Origin: Methanomicrobiales archaeon
GTDB lineage: Archaea; Halobacteriota; Methanomicrobia; Methanomicrobiales; JACTUA01
DNA: 5,000 nt
Direction: 5' to 3'
Assembly: GCA_028678815.1 (NCBI GenBank)
Contig: JAJRCS010000179.1
Location: 1-5,000, forward strand
Shown: positions 1 to 5,000 of the stretch, one piece after another
How positions within the stretch are numbered: position 1 is the stretch's first letter
Layout of the letters: each line of letters begins with the position of its first letter
The notes under the pieces: generated by a model
Databases searched by the model: none
Seen by the model: only the letters and a program-made list of their open reading frames with translations
Told to the model about the DNA's origin: nothing
Made by a program: the position numbers and the translations under genes

Positions 1-1
1 C

Positions 2-1462
2 TTCCTCCTCCGCACGTATCGCCGCACCGGGAATACCGAAGCCCTGGCCATGGCCGAGACCACCCTCCGGGCCATGCGGTTCGGGGGGATCTACGATCAC
101 CTCGGTTCCGGGTTCCACCGGTATGCAACCGATGCCGGCTGGCGGGTGCCCCACTTCGAGAAGATGCTCTACGACCAGGCCCTCCTTGCCCTGGCCTACA
201 CCGAGGCGTTCCAGCTGACCGGCGATTCCCTGTACAGGGAGACCGCCGAAGGGATTCTCGGCTACATGCTCCGGGACCTGCGGGGGAAGGAGGGGGCGTT
301 CCTCGCCGCAGAGGACGCCGAAAGCGGCGGGGTGGAGGGGGGCTATTACCTCTGGACCGGGGAGGAGATCCGGGGGATCCTCGACGGGCGGGAGCGGGAG
401 GCCTTTGTCCGGTACTTCGGGATCCGCGGTGAGGGGAATGCCACCATGGCGGGCGAGGGTTCGCTCTCCGGGGAGAACGTCCTCTTCCGGGCGGTTCCGG
501 AGGCAGATCTGGCCCGGGAAATGGGCGTCACCCTTCCGGAGCTGGTGGGTCTCCTCCGGTCGTCCCGGGCGAAGATGCGGGCCATCCGGGAGACGAGGCC
601 CCGGCCTGCCCGGGACGACAAGATCCTCACCGACTGGAACGGCCTTGCCATCGCGGCCCTCGCCCGGGGGGCACGGGTGTTCCGCTCGGGGGAGTACCTC
701 GCCGCGGCGGAGGCTGCCGCGGACTTCATCCTCTCCACCCTGGTCAGGCCTGACGGCCGGCTCCTCCACCGCTACCGGGACGGCGAGGCTGCCATCGACG
801 GGAATGCCGACGACCATGTCTTTCTCGCCTGGGGGCTCCTCGGGCTCTACCGGGCGGGCCTCGGGATCCAGTACCTCGACCGGGCCGTGGCCGTGGCAGA
901 CGCCCTCCTCGCCCACTTCCGGGACAGGGAGGAGGGCGGCTTCTTCTTCACCCCGGACGACGGCGAGGCGCTCATCGCGAGGCAGAAGCCGGTCCATGAC
1001 GGGGCCATCCCCTCGGCCAACTCCCTCGTCCTCGCCCTCCTCCTCCGGCTCTCGGGCCTCACCGGGAGGGCCGACTACCTCCAGGCCGCGGGGGAACTGG
1101 AGGAGTGGTACCTCAGGGAGCATGGAGCGTCACCGGCGGCCTCCACCTGCATGATGGTCTCCCTCGATCTCGCCACCGGCCCCTCCGCGGACGTGGTCAT
1201 CACCGGGGATCCCCGCGCCGCCGATACCCGGGCCCTCCTCGCAGTCCTCGATGCCCGTGATGAACCGGGCATGACCGTCCTCCTCAGGCGGCCGGGCGGG
1301 GACCCGGTCCTCGACGACCTTGCCCCCTTCACCGCGGGGTTCACCGCCGTCGGGGGGAAGGCGACGGCATACCTCTGCAGGAACCATGCCTGCCAGCTCC
1401 CGGTCACCGATCCCGACGCCCTCGCGAAGCTGCTCGGTTCTCTCCGTAATCCGCCAGGGTGA
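2..1462 (+). CDS. YyaL/SSP411-type thioredoxin-domain protein (DUF255 family), C-terminal part
   Basis: The frame is open from the first complete codon (position 2) to a TGA at 1460-1462, giving 486 residues with no N-terminus. Family members are usually about 680-720 residues, so roughly 200 residues are missing upstream, including the thioredoxin-like domain. The ATG at 50 is internal, because the codons before it already read as conserved family sequence. The visible part is the all-helical (alpha/alpha)-barrel region related to N-acylglucosamine 2-epimerase folds. Signature blocks in order are GGIYDHLGSGFHRY (from 83), PHFEKMLYDQ (from 149), TDWNGL (about 629-646), GGFFFTPDDGE (about 938-970), DGAIPSANS (998-1024) and a C-terminal YLCRNHACQLPVTDP with two Cys (1376-1378 and 1391-1393). 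The family is widespread in bacteria, archaea and animals (SPATA20). Its biochemical role is poorly defined; a redox or sugar-related role is often suggested. No membrane segment is visible. It is separated by 150 bp and a promoter from the next gene, so it is probably not co-transcribed with it. Family assignment is secure; function is not. Confidence 0.93.
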   Translation, partial: FLLRTYRRTGNTEALAMAETTLRAMRFGGIYDHLGSGFHRYATDAGWRVPHFEKMLYDQALLALAYTEAFQLTGDSLYRETAEGILGYMLRDLRGKEGAFLAAEDAESGGVEGGYYLWTGEEIRGILDGREREAFVRYFGIRGEGNATMAGEGSLSGENVLFRAVPEADLAREMGVTLPELVGLLRSSRAKMRAIRETRPRPARDDKILTDWNGLAIAALARGARVFRSGEYLAAAEAAADFILSTLVRPDGRLLHRYRDGEAAIDGNADDHVFLAWGLLGLYRAGLGIQYLDRAVAVADALLAHFRDREEGGFFFTPDDGEALIARQKPVHDGAIPSANSLVLALLLRLSGLTGRADYLQAAGELEEWYLREHGASPAASTCMMVSLDLATGPSADVVITGDPRAADTRALLAVLDARDEPGMTVLLRRPGGDPVLDDLAPFTAGFTAVGGKATAYLCRNHACQLPVTDPDALAKLLGSLRNPPG

Positions 1463-1500
1463 GGGTACAGGTATCCGGGAGGTTTTGGGAAGCTGGTGAT

Positions 1501-1537
1501 CTCCCCTGCTCCCGGGAGACGTCCCCAGGCGGGGAGC
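1501..1537. other. GC-rich dyad cluster between genes (possible terminator stem or operator)
   Basis: Several overlapping inverted repeats lie between the stop at 1462 and the promoter at 1548. CTCCCC (1501-1506) can pair with GGGGAG (1531-1536). GCTCCC (1508-1513) can pair with GGGAGC (1532-1537). CTCCCGGGAG (1509-1518) is a perfect 10-bp palindrome, and GGGA (1514-1517) can pair with TCCC (1522-1525). No T-run follows, as archaeal terminators would normally need, so a terminator role for the upstream gene is weak. A binding site just upstream of the BRE is the alternative. In DNA this GC-rich, some of this may be chance. Confidence 0.25.
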
Positions 1538-1547
1538 ATGCCCGATG

Positions 1548-1564
1548 CCAAAACACTATTTAAG
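1548..1564 (+). promoter_or_regulatory. Archaeal BRE/TATA promoter of the acyl-CoA synthetase gene
   Basis: An A-rich BRE-like stretch (CCAAAACA, 1548-1555) is followed by the TATA-like box CTATTTAAG (1556-1564). It is the most AT-rich spot in an otherwise very GC-rich intergenic region. With the usual archaeal spacing of about 25 bp from the TATA centre, transcription would start near 1584-1588. That leaves a leader of about 25-29 nt before the ATG at 1613. The start site is inferred. Confidence 0.7.
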
Positions 1565-1599
1565 CGATCAGGGCCTAATCACCTTGAACGGGGCTTTCC

Positions 1600-1604
1600 A
1601 GGTG
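1600..1604 (+). promoter_or_regulatory. Shine-Dalgarno site deciding the start at 1613
   Basis: AGGTG matches the complement of the archaeal 16S rRNA 3' end (core AGGAGGTGA) and sits 8 nt before the ATG at 1613. This supports that start, which also begins exactly where the ATP-grasp family similarity begins. Confidence 0.65.
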
Positions 1605-1612
1605 CGTGAGGG

Positions 1613-3664
1613 ATGACCAAGAGGCTGCTTTCCGAACCAGAGGGATACGAGCTGCTCAGCCGGTCGGGCATCCCGGTGCCCGCCCACGGGGTTGCGGGAG
1701 ACCCCGGAGAGGCGGTCCGGATCGCGGGGGAGATAGGGTACCCCGTGGTCATGAAGATCGTCTCGCCCGACATCGTCCACAAGAGCGACGTCGGCGGCGT
1801 GATCCGGGGGATCCACGGCCCGGAGGAGGCACGCTCGGCCTTCGAACAGGTCCTCGCGGGGGTGAAGGCCCGGGCACCGGGCGCCACCATCCAGGGGATC
1901 ATCGTCGAGCAGGAACTCCCCCCGGGCCTCGAGCTCCTCATCGGGGGAAAGACCGACCCCACCTTCGGGAAGGTCATCACCTTCGGCCTCGGCGGGACCC
2001 TCGTGGAGATCCTCAGGGACGTGGCCATCCGGCTCCTCCCCCTCACCCGGGAGGAGGCCGTGGGGATGGTCCGGGAGATCCGGGGGTACCAGCTCATTGC
2101 CGGCTACCGCGGCGAACCCCCGAAGGACGAGGGGGCCCTCGTCTCCCTCCTCATCGCCGCCGCGGAGATGTTTGCCAGGGAAGATATCCCGGAGTTCGAC
2201 CTCAACCCGGTCATCCTCTACGGGAAGGGTGCCTGCGCGGTGGATGCACGCCTGTACCGGGGCGGGGAGGCCCCCGCCGGGCCCCGGAAGATCCGCTGCG
2301 CCCTGGCCCCCGAGATCTTCTCCCCGGAATCCATTGCCGTGGTGGGGGCATCCGGCGACCCTGCGAAGGTCGGGTACGCCGTCTTCCGGAACCTCCTCCC
2401 CTTCCCCGGGAGGCTCTACGCGGTGAACCCGAACCGGAGCGAGGTGCAGGGGAGGAGGACCTACCCCTCCCTCTCCGCGCTCCCCGAGCCGGTGCACCTC
2501 GCGGTCATCGCGGTGCCGGCAAAGATCGTGCCCGGGGTCATCGGCGAGGCAGGACGGGCGGGCGTGAAGGCTGCCATCATCCTCTCCGGCGGCTTCGGGG
2601 AGACCGGCCCGGCCGGAAAGGCCCTGGAGGAGGAGGTCCTCGGGATCGCCCGGAAGTACTCGCTGCGGATCCTCGGGCCGAACTGCCTCGGGATCATGCT
2701 CCCCCACCGGGGGGTGAACACCACCTTCGGCCCCATCACCCCGAGGCCGGGGAGGGTCGCCTTCATCTCCCAGAGCGGGGCGGTCATCGCCACCATGGTG
2801 GACTGGTCCGTCCCCGAGGAGTTCGGGTTCTCGGCGGTGGTGAGCGTCGGGAACCAGGCCGACCTCGGCTTCGAGGACTTCCTCTTCTCCCTCGGGCAGG
2901 ACCCGGTGACCCGGGCCATCGTCATGTACATCGAGGAGGTGAAGGACGGCCCGGCCTTCCTCGAGGCCGTGGAGCGGGTCTCGGCCCGGGTCCCGGTCAT
3001 TGCCATCAAGAGCGGCCTTTCACCCAAGGGCCGGACGGCCGCCTCCTCCCACACGGGGGCCCTCGCGGGGAGCCACGAGGTGTACATGGCCGCCTTCCGG
3101 AAGGCCGGCATCACGGCGACCCCGTCCCTCCGGGAGGCCTTCCTCCTCGCCGAGCTCCTCGCCTCCGAGGGGTACCCCGCGGGCCGGCGGGGCATCGTCA
3201 TCACGAACGCCGGGGGCTTCGCCGTCCTCGCCTCCGACTATGCCCACCTCCACGGGATCGACCTCGTGGACCTCCACCCGGCGACCCTCGCGGATCTGAG
3301 CTCCTTCCTCCCTCCCGCCTGGAGCCATGGGAATCCGCTGGACCTCGTCGGTGACTCGGGGGTCGAGCAGTATGCACGGGTCTTTGACTTCCTCATCAAG
3401 CACCAGGAGTTCTGGGACATCGCCTTCATCGTCTCGGTCCCCGACGCGGTACTCGATGCCACCCAGCTCGCCCAGGAGGTGGTCCGGTTCTCCCGGAACA
3501 CGAAGAAGATGGTGGTCGGCTGCTTCCTGGGAGGATCCTCGGTGGCGAGCAGCATCCAGATCCTCCGGAGCCACCATATCCCGAACTTCGCCGACCTGGA
3601 GCTGGCCTTCAGGGTCGTCGGGAGGGCCTGCGACGCGAAGAGGCCGAAGGCCCCCGGGCCCTGA
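1613..3664 (+). CDS. Fused ADP(NDP)-forming acyl-CoA synthetase (acetate--CoA ligase type), beta-alpha order
   Basis: This 683-aa cytosolic enzyme should interconvert acyl-CoA + ADP + Pi with acid + CoA + ATP; acetyl-CoA is the likely but unproven substrate. Residues 1-225 form the beta part, an ATP-grasp_5 domain, with YPVVMKIVSPDIVHKSDVGG at 43-62 (Lys48; His56) and FDLNP at 195-199, which is probably metal-binding. Residues about 235-330 are the CoA-binding Rossmann domain (SIAVVGASGDPAKVG, 240-254). Residues about 380-665 are the succinyl-CoA-ligase-like alpha part: RVAFISQSGA (381-390), YIEEVKDG (439-446, Glu441), SSHTGALAG (478-486) with His480 as the expected phospho-histidine, and NPLDL (574-578). 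In NDP-forming synthetases the phosphate is thought to pass from the alpha His to a swinging beta His; His56 fits that second role. All key residues look intact. The beta part precedes the alpha part, the reverse of the alpha-beta fusions seen in many related enzymes. The gene has its own promoter and an AGGTG ribosome site. Acid specificity (acetate, propionate, branched or aryl acids) cannot be told from the sequence. Confidence 0.95.
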   Translation: MTKRLLSEPEGYELLSRSGIPVPAHGVAGDPGEAVRIAGEIGYPVVMKIVSPDIVHKSDVGGVIRGIHGPEEARSAFEQVLAGVKARAPGATIQGIIVEQELPPGLELLIGGKTDPTFGKVITFGLGGTLVEILRDVAIRLLPLTREEAVGMVREIRGYQLIAGYRGEPPKDEGALVSLLIAAAEMFAREDIPEFDLNPVILYGKGACAVDARLYRGGEAPAGPRKIRCALAPEIFSPESIAVVGASGDPAKVGYAVFRNLLPFPGRLYAVNPNRSEVQGRRTYPSLSALPEPVHLAVIAVPAKIVPGVIGEAGRAGVKAAIILSGGFGETGPAGKALEEEVLGIARKYSLRILGPNCLGIMLPHRGVNTTFGPITPRPGRVAFISQSGAVIATMVDWSVPEEFGFSAVVSVGNQADLGFEDFLFSLGQDPVTRAIVMYIEEVKDGPAFLEAVERVSARVPVIAIKSGLSPKGRTAASSHTGALAGSHEVYMAAFRKAGITATPSLREAFLLAELLASEGYPAGRRGIVITNAGGFAVLASDYAHLHGIDLVDLHPATLADLSSFLPPAWSHGNPLDLVGDSGVEQYARVFDFLIKHQEFWDIAFIVSVPDAVLDATQLAQEVVRFSRNTKKMVVGCFLGGSSVASSIQILRSHHIPNFADLELAFRVVGRACDAKRPKAPGP

Positions 3665-3677
3665 GAAAGTATTCAAG
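3663..3677 (+). promoter_or_regulatory. Probable BRE/TATA promoter of the 196-aa protein gene
   Basis: GAGAAA (3663-3668) resembles a BRE and overlaps the synthetase stop codon. It is followed by the TATA-like GTATTCAAG (3669-3677). The core TATTCAAGCG differs by one base from TATTTAAGCG at 1557-1566. The box ends 52 nt before its ATG, against 49 nt for the synthetase gene. Predicted transcription start is near 3697-3700. Read-through from the synthetase gene is also possible, since the gap is only 64 bp. Confidence 0.5.
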
Positions 3678-3718
3678 CGGCTTCATGCTGACACTGTACG
3701 GAAAGACCACCTGGTCCC

Positions 3719-3724
3719 GGTGAG
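3719..3724 (+). promoter_or_regulatory. Shine-Dalgarno site for the ATG at 3729
   Basis: GGTGAG lies 4 nt before the ATG at 3729 and matches the archaeal anti-Shine-Dalgarno. The in-frame GTG at 3720 is part of this site and has no ribosome site of its own, so ATG 3729 is preferred. Confidence 0.6.
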
Positions 3725-3728
3725 CCCC

Positions 3729-4319
3729 ATGAAGATCCTCCTCATCGAGCGGGAAGGCACGGACCTGTACTCGACCCTCTATGACTCGGATACGAGCCGG
3801 GCCATGCTCCGGTTCTACCATCCCGTCCGCCACCCTGCCGGCGTGGAGATCACCACCGCCTCCCTGGGAAGCGCCCTCTCCCTGGTCTCCGAGCTCAGGT
3901 GGTACATCCAGCGGTACATCGAGGAGGTCCTCCTTACCGAGGACGGCTCTGTGTACCTCACGTGGTCCCTCGCCGACATGGTATACGAGAGGGGCATCAT
4001 CCTCTCGCAGCCCTGGCCCCACCGGCTCCGGTACCGCGTCCACGGGGGAAAGGTCTACCGCTCCCAGTGGGACCTCACGGCCTACGGTGCCGAGGTACCT
4101 CTCCCTGCACCCGTACCGGAAGGAGCACCGCCCACGGCGGCTGACAGCCGGGACCTGGTCCTGGAGGTCTGGAGTACCGCCGAGGAACACGCTGACCCTG
4201 ACCGAGGGGAGCCCATGGAGCTGGAAGGGCCGGAGGGCCCGGGGGAGCCCGGAGCCCCCGCTGGAGAGGGCGGACCGGGGGATACCGTTCCTGAAGGACC
4301 CGGGGATATCCCCGGTTGA
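3729..4319 (+). CDS. Conserved-looking hypothetical protein, 196 aa, with acidic Gly/Pro-rich tail
   Basis: Function is unknown. The protein starts MKILLIEREG, a beta strand that opens many small alpha/beta domains. Residues 1-120 look like one compact domain. It includes a probable amphipathic helix around residues 45-69 (LGSALSLVSELRWYIQRYIE at 46-65), a short strand (SVYLTW, 74-79), and an aromatic and basic stretch at 95-114 (PWPHRLRYRVHGGKVYRSQW). No cysteine, signal peptide or transmembrane segment is seen. Residues about 121-165 are a linker with a short hydrophobic piece, RDLVLEVWS (141-149). Residues about 165-196 are low-complexity, rich in Gly, Pro and Glu, and encoded by DNA that merges into the repeat field downstream. 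I have the impression of similar short proteins in Methanomicrobiales, possibly under a DUF name, but cannot place it in a family. Start choice rests on GGTGAG at 3719-3724. The long in-frame extension upstream overlaps the synthetase and is not coding. Confidence 0.82.
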   Translation: MKILLIEREGTDLYSTLYDSDTSRAMLRFYHPVRHPAGVEITTASLGSALSLVSELRWYIQRYIEEVLLTEDGSVYLTWSLADMVYERGIILSQPWPHRLRYRVHGGKVYRSQWDLTAYGAEVPLPAPVPEGAPPTAADSRDLVLEVWSTAEEHADPDRGEPMELEGPEGPGEPGAPAGEGGPGDTVPEGPGDIPG

Positions 4320-4413
4320 GAACCGCCCGGAGACCCCGGGCAGTCTCCACCCGGGCTTATCCCCGGCTCTGCTGACCCGGGCTTATCCCCGGCTCTGCTG
4401 ACCCGGGGATCCC
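4274..4413. repeat. Degenerate ~26-bp GC-rich repeat field spanning a gene end and the gap
   Basis: Two exact, adjacent 26-bp copies occupy 4349-4374 and 4375-4400. Each starts ACCCGGGCTTATCCCCGG and ends CTCTGCTG. A third start (ACCCGGGGATCCC) follows in register at 4401-4413. Upstream, related sequence appears at about 4274 (ACCGGGGGATACC) and 4298 (ACCCGGGGATATCCCCGG), with a poorer match near 4322-4348. The spacing is close to multiples of 26. Each exact unit can fold as CCGGG-CTTATC-CCCGG. The upstream degenerate copies lie inside the last codons of the 196-aa protein. Possible roles are a transcription-stopping structure, a protein-binding array, or simply slippage-generated sequence. 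Confidence 0.8.
4300..4315. repeat. Perfect 16-bp palindrome at the end of the 196-aa gene
   Basis: CCGGGGATATCCCCGG is its own reverse complement over all 16 bases and ends one base before the TGA at 4317-4319. Directly after it, CGGTT (4313-4317) and AACCG (4321-4325) form another inverted repeat around the stop codon. It could be a dimeric regulator site or an RNA stem at the transcript end. There is no T-run to support a standard archaeal terminator. Confidence 0.75.
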
Positions 4414-4422
4414 TCAATCAGG

Positions 4423-4430
4423 TATATTTC
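4423..4430 (+). promoter_or_regulatory. TATA box of the truncated downstream gene
   Basis: TATATTTC is an AT-rich island directly after the repeat field. It ends 22 bases short of the ATG at 4453. With usual archaeal spacing, transcription would start at or within a few bases of that ATG, so the mRNA is probably leaderless. In keeping with this, only AGGT (4449-4452), abutting the ATG, resembles a ribosome site, and it is too close to act as one. Confidence 0.55.
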
Positions 4431-4452
4431 GGCGGACAGCAATCCACTAGGT

Positions 4453-5000
4453 ATGGCACGGAAGATCCTCACCATCGGGATCACCATCAACCTCGAGAAC
4501 TATGAGAACCTCCGGCTGGAGGTGCAGGGCGAGATCGGCCCCGAGGGGTCCACGGAGGACCTGATCCAGTTCCTCGACGGGCTCCTCGCCCGGCTCGGCC
4601 ACGGGGACGAGGCGACGGGGGAGCTCGTCGAGAACTACCGGCGGCGGGTCCTCGCCATGCCGGGGACCGTGGCGGCCGCCGAGGCGGCTGCCCGGCGGGA
4701 GGTGAGGGTTCCGCAGGCCGCAGCCCGGCCGGCCCCCGCGCCGGCCCCCGCAGCAATGGTGCCCGGGGCCGGCGAGCCCGCCCCTGCCGAGGTGGGTCAC
4801 GAGCCCCCGCCCCTGGGCGACGAGACGCCGGTCACCGTCCAGGTCACCCCCGGGTCGAAGGCGGTGACGGCCGCCGTGAAGGCCCCGGCCCGGCCCGAAG
4901 CCCAGGCCGCCCCTGCGCAGGCCCCCGCGCCGGCCCGGGCGCCCGAGCCCCGGAAGGCCCCGGCCCCGCCGGTTCCCTCCGAGGCAGCAAGGGGGGCCCC
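4453..5000 (+). CDS. Hypothetical protein with NLENYENL N-terminus and Ala/Pro-rich region, 3' truncated
   Basis: The frame runs from ATG 4453 to the window edge with no stop: 182 complete codons plus two bases. Residues 1-27 (MARKILTIGI, then NLENYENLRLEV at 13-24) look like beta strands. The motif recalls the NLGNYES-type motif of small proteins of unknown function in archaea, phages and plasmids; that link is from memory and tentative. Residues about 33-69 are probably helical (DLIQFLDGLLARLG, 36-49; ELVENYRRRVLAM, 58-70). From about residue 72 the sequence turns Ala-rich. From about 86 it is a disordered Ala/Pro-rich stretch with scattered Arg, Lys and Glu, including PAPAPAPA (93-100). 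A short non-proline island, TPVTVQVTPGSKAVTAAVK (125-143), interrupts it. A second folded domain may follow outside the window. No signal peptide or membrane segment is seen. Codon use matches the neighbours, and the third-position GC pattern supports coding despite low complexity. The start is supported by the TATA box spacing. Function unknown. Confidence 0.78.
   Translation, partial: MARKILTIGITINLENYENLRLEVQGEIGPEGSTEDLIQFLDGLLARLGHGDEATGELVENYRRRVLAMPGTVAAAEAAARREVRVPQAAARPAPAPAPAAMVPGAGEPAPAEVGHEPPPLGDETPVTVQVTPGSKAVTAAVKAPARPEAQAAPAQAPAPARAPEPRKAPAPPVPSEAARGA

Noticed and set aside
50..52. ATG at 50 as the true start of the first protein
   Set aside because: The frame is open to position 2 and the residues before 50 already fit the YyaL family; the conserved thioredoxin-like domain must lie upstream.
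1463..1547. A small RNA or riboswitch between the first two genes
   Set aside because: The inverted repeats are short and overlapping, lie upstream of the promoter and not in the leader, and match no riboswitch architecture I recognise.
1568..2707. A 379-codon open frame on the minus strand opposite the synthetase
   Set aside because: It lies wholly antisense to a gene with a clear family match, its translation is low-complexity (Asp/Gly/Pro/His/Arg) without motifs, and GC-rich third positions create such frames automatically.
1606..3354. A 582-codon frame on the plus strand overlapping the synthetase in another frame
   Set aside because: The translation is Arg/Gly/Pro-rich with no recognisable domain, while the frame starting at 1613 carries the full set of conserved synthetase motifs.
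3327..3728. Upstream in-frame extension of the 196-aa protein into the synthetase gene
   Set aside because: The extension is Ser/Arg/Pro-rich out-of-frame synthetase sequence. The ATG at 3729 has a ribosome site at 3719-3724 and begins a typical beta strand.
4274..4413. A CRISPR array
   Set aside because: The units are directly adjacent with no spacers of unique sequence, and no cas genes are present.
4447..4800. Minus-strand frame opposite the Ala/Pro-rich gene
   Set aside because: The plus strand has a promoter, a motif-bearing N-terminus and uninterrupted coding to the window edge; the antisense product is low-complexity.

Overview
The window looks like chromosomal DNA of a GC-rich methanogenic archaeon, most likely of the Methanomicrobiales (Methanoculleus-like). 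That placement is inferred. It rests on archaeal TATA-type promoters instead of bacterial -35/-10 boxes, GGTG-type Shine-Dalgarno sites, a fused ADP-forming acyl-CoA synthetase, and two small proteins that look like the conserved hypotheticals of that order. Codon use is strongly GC-biased throughout (GCC, CTC, CGG, GGG/GGC), so every real gene throws long spurious reading frames on both strands. I see no composition break that would suggest a recently acquired island.

Layout, all genes on the + strand: (1) 2-1462, the C-terminal two-thirds of a YyaL/SSP411-type thioredoxin-domain protein, whose N-terminus lies upstream of the window. (2) 1463-1612, an intergenic region with a GC-rich dyad cluster, then a BRE/TATA promoter. 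(3) 1613-3664, a complete 683-aa NDP-forming acyl-CoA synthetase with its beta (ATP-grasp) part ahead of its alpha (CoA-binding and phospho-His) part. (4) 3665-3728, a short gap with a second promoter of nearly the same sequence and spacing. (5) 3729-4319, a 196-aa protein of unknown function with an acidic Gly/Pro/Glu-rich tail. (6) About 4274-4413, a small GC-rich repeat field: two exact 26-bp tandem copies plus degenerate relatives and a perfect 16-bp palindrome, running from the end of gene 5 into the gap. (7) 4423-4430, a TATA box, followed from 4453 by a protein with a short folded N-terminus and a long Ala/Pro-rich region, cut off by the window end.

The genes do not form an obvious pathway. 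The synthetase would interconvert an acyl-CoA (probably acetyl-CoA) plus ADP and phosphate with the free acid plus ATP. Its matched promoter suggests the 196-aa protein is expressed under similar conditions but from its own start site. I found no CRISPR array, transposase, tRNA, rRNA or defence system. The most unusual items are the repeat/palindrome field at 4274-4413 and the two adjacent unknown proteins; I do not see convincing evidence of a new multi-gene system.
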